This document shows, one piece after another, positions 6,612-9,699 of a DNA stretch of 9,699 bases; positions within the stretch are counted from its first letter, which is position 1, and every line of letters starts with the position of its first letter. The notes under the pieces are model-generated. The model did not search any database, was not told where the DNA came from, and saw only the letters and a list, made by a program, of their open reading frames with translations. The stretch comes from Alphaproteobacteria bacterium UBA3002 (GTDB lineage: Bacteria > Pseudomonadota > Alphaproteobacteria > Rickettsiales > UBA3002): the NCBI GenBank assembly GCA_002346425.1, contig DDZS01000049.1:500-10198 (forward strand). Reading direction: 5' to 3'. The position numbers and the translations under genes are program-made.

Positions 6612-7520
6612 TTACGACGCGATCGCGCAGCCTTTTGCGGTTGGCCGCATGGATTGCAATACTCCGCGGCACTTTTGAGGATCGAAAGGAGAATTTAACG
6701 CGCAGGCTTGCATAAAGGCCAGCGCTTTGCTGTCATGATCCATCTCTGGAAAACTCATGCTGGAGACATCCAATTGCGCATCGCGGGGGAGCACACTGCG
6801 AATAAATGGGATGGCTGAACCTTTTAAAGTGAGCGCGGTAGTATTTGGCATCTTCAACGAAAGGCGCGCATCTGGTGACGCAGTATACTCTAACGCCGCA
6901 GATTCCGGGCAATATTTGTCTATGACAGACCTAATTTTGCTGGCTTGCGTTATTGGTACGACCAAATAGGCCGTTGCATCTTTCGGATGAATTGTTTTAT
7001 CGAACACGAGGGTCATCGCATCGCTTCGGGTTTCCCGCGCGAAGTCCGTGCAGGATTTTTGTAGCTTTGCTGGTTCCATCGCCAGCGGAACAAAGCTGCG
7101 GCGCGGGGCCAGCGCGAATTGCACATCCCCCGCGTCACGCATGGCATATAAACGCTCGGCAATGCGTGGTGCGATATTTAAAGTGCCATATGTTTCGCCT
7201 TCGACTTCCTGAAAATCTTTTTTGAAAAATGGGAAGTCCAACGCTTCATTCCATTCTTTCATGATACGGTAAATGTGGGGAGGCACCGCCCCCTCAAAAT
7301 AAAGGTTTAAAAAGTGAACGCCATTGGCGGAATATTTATCGACCATAACGGCATCCTTTAAGAAGCCCGTTAACTGAGACTCATAAACACTGGCATATCC
7401 ATCCTTTGCCATGCGCCGTTCCGCAATAATGTCGCTGATGTTGCCGGGTCTGGTGCCTACCATATTTCGTACACCCGGTTCTAAATGCTTTGAGTTTCCT
7501 GGTCCTGACCGTTTACGCAT
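6612..7520 (-). CDS. Unrecognised 302-residue protein encoded between ftsA and ftsZ
   Basis: I do not recognise a family. The protein is soluble, with a basic N-terminus (MRKRSGPGNSKH) that is not a signal peptide, and no membrane helix. Residues about 25-140 look mixed alpha/beta with many aromatics (HFLNLYFEG, EWNEALDFPFFKKDF). Residues about 150-302 contain alternating hydrophobic strands (LVFDKTI, AYLVVPI, ARLSLKM, ALTLKG) and all five cysteines (157, 204, 273, 284, 298), which are not spaced as a zinc site. No catalytic motif stands out. The start is firm: ATG with AAGGAG (7526-7531) 5 bases upstream. The gene is 68 bases after ftsA and 213 before ftsZ on the same strand, so it is probably transcribed with ftsQA. 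A role in division is possible but rests only on position. It could equally be a lineage-specific insertion. Confidence 0.8.
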   Translation of the reverse strand: MRKRSGPGNSKHLEPGVRNMVGTRPGNISDIIAERRMAKDGYASVYESQLTGFLKDAVMVDKYSANGVHFLNLYFEGAVPPHIYRIMKEWNEALDFPFFKKDFQEVEGETYGTLNIAPRIAERLYAMRDAGDVQFALAPRRSFVPLAMEPAKLQKSCTDFARETRSDAMTLVFDKTIHPKDATAYLVVPITQASKIRSVIDKYCPESAALEYTASPDARLSLKMPNTTALTLKGSAIPFIRSVLPRDAQLDVSSMSFPEMDHDSKALAFMQACALNSPFDPQKCRGVLQSMRPTAKGCAIAS

Positions 7521-7544
7521 AGCGACTCCTTTTCTAAGTCGCTA
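7520..7544 (-). promoter_or_regulatory. Hairpin presenting the Shine-Dalgarno of the 302-residue gene in its loop
   Basis: In the - strand mRNA, UAGCGACU (7537-7544) pairs perfectly over 8 bp with AGUCGCUA (7520-7527), enclosing the 9-base loop UAGAAAAGG. Most of the AAGGAG ribosome site lies in the loop, and the A of the start codon closes the stem. The same UAGCG arm can instead pair with CGCUA just upstream (loop UUU), so two structures exclude each other. This could tune translation. Confidence 0.5.
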
Positions 7545-7588
7545 AAATAGCGGCCCATTTTCGAAGTAGTATGACAGTTTAATGAAAA

Positions 7589-8845
7589 TTAAATATTAGT
7601 CTTGAACCAGCTAATGACGCGCTTTAACACGCCACGGCGGTTGTTAGCGCGCTCTAATAACACTTCTTCCCAAGGGGGCTGGCGTAACGCTTGTAGCATG
7701 CCGACCGCAGTTGCAAACGCCGGACCGCTCACCGAATCGGCGAGGCCTTCCATCGCGACCGGCTTCGCCTTGCGCACCTGTTTGCCTAGCATTTTGGTGG
7801 CCAGATCATACACCCCTAGCATTTGCGAGGAGCCGCCGGTCAGCACGATCTGCTGGCTTTCTGCTGGGCGAATGCCCGCTTCATCAAGTTTCTGGCGGAC
7901 CATTTCGAAAATTTCTTCCATGCGCGGACGCACGATGCCGGTAATCATACTGCGCGGCACTTGCGTGGTTTCTTCGGTGTCTTCTTCCTCACCATATTGC
8001 ACGACATCGACTGGCACTTCCGCATCTTTGATCGAGCCGACCGCGTTGGCATGTAAAATCTTTACGCGCTCTGCCTGACTCACGCTGATGGAAAGCCCGC
8101 GAGCCAGATCATGCGTCACATGCCGCCCACCGACAGGAATGCAGCCGATATATACCGGTCGCCGGTTGGCAAACACAGCCACACCGGTGGTACCTGCCCC
8201 GACATCGATTAGCGTGACGCCCAATTCGCGTTCGTCTTCGGTCAGGCATGCCATCGCAGAGGCGTATGGGGCGGGAATAAAGCCCGCAACATTTAAATGA
8301 CAGCGCGCGATGCAGCTGGTCAGGTTTTGCAGCGCCAAACTTTCGGCAGTGACGATATGAATTTCTGCGCCTAGCACTTCACCGACCATGCCGCGCGGAT
8401 CGGACAGGCCTTTGGCTTTATCCAGATAATATTGCACCGGCAACGCCTGCAGAATTTCATGCCCCTCTTCGATAATCGTATCGCAGCCTTCGCGAATCAG
8501 ATCGAGGATATCGGCATCAGTCACGCCTTCACGCGTAACTTCTAATTCAACGGTGACGTTATGTGAACGCAAATGCGCCCCGTTTACGCTTACTACGACG
8601 CTTTCAATCGACTCTTCGGCCATCTGCTCCGCTGTGTGTACGGCAGCAATGATCGAAGATTGGGTTTGTCCGGCATCTTGGATTGCGCCAGAACGAATGC
8701 CTTTGGCTAACTGATGGCCTACGCCTAAAATATCCACGCCGCCCGTCTCATTCAGTTCGGCAATAAACACCGTCACTTTATCCGACCCCAGATCGAGCAC
8801 GGCCATGCTGCCCGGACGTCCTTGAATGGCTTCGTTTCTTAACAT
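7589..8845 (-). CDS. ftsA: Cell division protein FtsA, actin-like membrane tether of FtsZ
   Basis: FtsA binds the FtsZ tail, polymerises on the inner membrane and recruits later division proteins. The 418-residue product matches the E. coli length of 420. Actin-fold motifs are present: phosphate-1 VLDLGSDKV (16-24), the FtsA-specific 1C domain region with SVNGAH (86-91), phosphate-2 DVGAGTT (214-220), and the adenosine motif LTGGSSQM (335-342). The C-terminus (RGVLKRVISWFKTNI) is an amphipathic helix of the membrane-targeting type. Phosphate-2 has Ala where DIGGGT is typical in E. coli FtsA. An acidic insert, EEEDTEET, lies at about 286-293. The ATG overlaps the ftsQ stop by one base (TAATG) and has AGGGAG (8852-8857) 6 bases upstream, so translation is likely coupled to ftsQ. 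Confidence 0.97.
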   Translation of the reverse strand: MLRNEAIQGRPGSMAVLDLGSDKVTVFIAELNETGGVDILGVGHQLAKGIRSGAIQDAGQTQSSIIAAVHTAEQMAEESIESVVVSVNGAHLRSHNVTVELEVTREGVTDADILDLIREGCDTIIEEGHEILQALPVQYYLDKAKGLSDPRGMVGEVLGAEIHIVTAESLALQNLTSCIARCHLNVAGFIPAPYASAMACLTEDERELGVTLIDVGAGTTGVAVFANRRPVYIGCIPVGGRHVTHDLARGLSISVSQAERVKILHANAVGSIKDAEVPVDVVQYGEEEDTEETTQVPRSMITGIVRPRMEEIFEMVRQKLDEAGIRPAESQQIVLTGGSSQMLGVYDLATKMLGKQVRKAKPVAMEGLADSVSGPAFATAVGMLQALRQPPWEEVLLERANNRRGVLKRVISWFKTNI

Positions 8846-9699
8846 TAAATACTCCCTGCGTTAGCAAGGTGCACATGCGGGTTTTTCGGCTCTTTGTCAA
8901 CTGGTGTGCGCTTCACAAACACCCGATCTGCCAGCCGCATGTCCAGCCGTTCAATCGGTTGATTCAACAACTGGTGATCAACAAGCCATGCATTCAGCTG
9001 CCGCATCGCTACCATGGCATGCTGTTCAGGGAGCAATACTTCCATCATCGCATCGTCACTTCGGCGCAACCATAAATTTACGCGACGGCCACCCACCATC
9101 TGCGCTGCAACCAATTGGGCTTCCAATTCCGGCAAGTGTGTTTGCAACGCGCATAATTCCGGCATCGCCTTCGGCGCTTCTTCGCCCGTAATCGCAATAA
9201 ACTGCGACGCATTCAGACCGGTCACCGATTCTTTGCTTAAGCTTGTGCCATCGCAATCCAGCCAGACATTTCCTGACGCGCGCTGCCATACCGCATAAGG
9301 GCTTCGCTCCACAATAGTGATCTGCAAGCGGTCCGGCATCACGCGTTGCACGCGTGCGGATTTAACTTCCGGCATGGCTTCGATCGCTTCACGCAGGCTA
9401 CGCAAATCGTAACTGAACAAGCCGCGTGTTTCTTGCAATCCCGCGGCGGCAATCACCGCTTCAGCTTTCACATGCTCTAAGCCTGAAAATTCCACTTCGC
9501 GCAACGTCATGCCGCTGCCCTGCCATTGCAGATCAACCCAGGCATTCAGCGTATGCGCCAGTTGTTCGGTCACTCCGGCACGCCATAAATGCCAGGCAGC
9601 AAACCCTGCCCATGCTGGCACCAATACCGCAAGCGCCACCATTACACGCACATAGACGCGCCGCCGCCGTTGCCGCCGCGATTTTTCCAAGGCGATCGC
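8845..9699 (-). CDS. ftsQ: Cell division protein FtsQ (N-terminus probably beyond the window edge)
   Basis: FtsQ is a bitopic inner-membrane protein that links early and late division proteins and holds FtsB/FtsL in the periplasm. Counting from the first candidate start, TTG at 9690, there is an Arg-rich cytoplasmic tail (SRRQRRRR), one membrane helix at about residues 13-36 (VYVRVMVALAVLVPAWAGFAAW), a POTRA domain at about 62-131 (MTLREVEFSGLEHVKAEAVI to RLQITIVERSP), and the C-terminal FtsQ beta domain ending near residue 281. The frame stays open to the window edge (three more codons), and no Shine-Dalgarno precedes the TTG. The true start is therefore probably outside, giving the longer cytoplasmic tail common in alphaproteobacteria. 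The stop TAA overlaps the ftsA start. Confidence 0.93.
   Translation of the reverse strand, partial: AIALEKSRRQRRRRVYVRVMVALAVLVPAWAGFAAWHLWRAGVTEQLAHTLNAWVDLQWQGSGMTLREVEFSGLEHVKAEAVIAAAGLQETRGLFSYDLRSLREAIEAMPEVKSARVQRVMPDRLQITIVERSPYAVWQRASGNVWLDCDGTSLSKESVTGLNASQFIAITGEEAPKAMPELCALQTHLPELEAQLVAAQMVGGRRVNLWLRRSDDAMMEVLLPEQHAMVAMRQLNAWLVDHQLLNQPIERLDMRLADRVFVKRTPVDKEPKNPHVHLANAGSI

Noticed and set aside
6615..6632. C-terminal GCAIAS of the 302-residue protein as a prenylation (CaaX) signal of a host-directed effector
   Set aside because: The cysteine is five residues from the end, not four, so the motif does not fit.

Overview
The window reads as a stretch of a core chromosome from an alphaproteobacterium with a base composition near 50% GC. 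The evidence is the gene order ftsQ-ftsA-ftsZ-lpxC, a long FtsZ linker ending in a DIPAFLRRQ-type tail, and the style of the LigA, FtsA and LpxC sequences. The genus cannot be fixed from the sequence. LpxC implies an outer membrane with lipid A. There are no tRNA or rRNA genes, IS elements, CRISPR arrays or phage genes.

Layout, left to right. Positions 1-1925 on the + strand hold the 3' half of ligA (NAD+-dependent DNA ligase), coupled by an ATGA overlap to prmA (ribosomal protein L11 methyltransferase). One base after prmA stops, the window switches to the - strand and stays there to the right edge. Read in the direction of transcription, from right to left, the order is: ftsQ (start probably beyond the window), ftsA (TAATG junction with ftsQ), an unrecognised 302-residue gene, ftsZ, lpxC, an unrecognised 117-residue gene, and a 372-residue protein with an N-terminal peptidoglycan-binding-like domain and a repetitive Gln-rich tail.

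The ftsQ-ftsA-ftsZ block codes for the core of the division machine: FtsZ polymer, FtsA membrane tether and FtsQ periplasmic scaffold. LpxC makes the committed step of lipid A synthesis, so envelope growth and division are encoded side by side. Two things depart from the usual alphaproteobacterial plan. An unknown gene sits between ftsA and ftsZ. Also, bamD-recN, which often separate lpxC from ligA in this class, are absent; ligA-prmA faces the cluster instead.

The gaps on the - strand contain most of the non-coding signal: a hairpin that places the Shine-Dalgarno of the 302-residue gene in its loop, a perfect 10-bp inverted repeat in the ftsZ leader, a stem-loop between ftsZ and lpxC, and a good sigma-70-like promoter ahead of the 117-residue gene. 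No gene-free stretch exceeds 300 bases. Most of the window is ordinary housekeeping sequence. The candidates for something undescribed are the three unknown genes and these leader structures.
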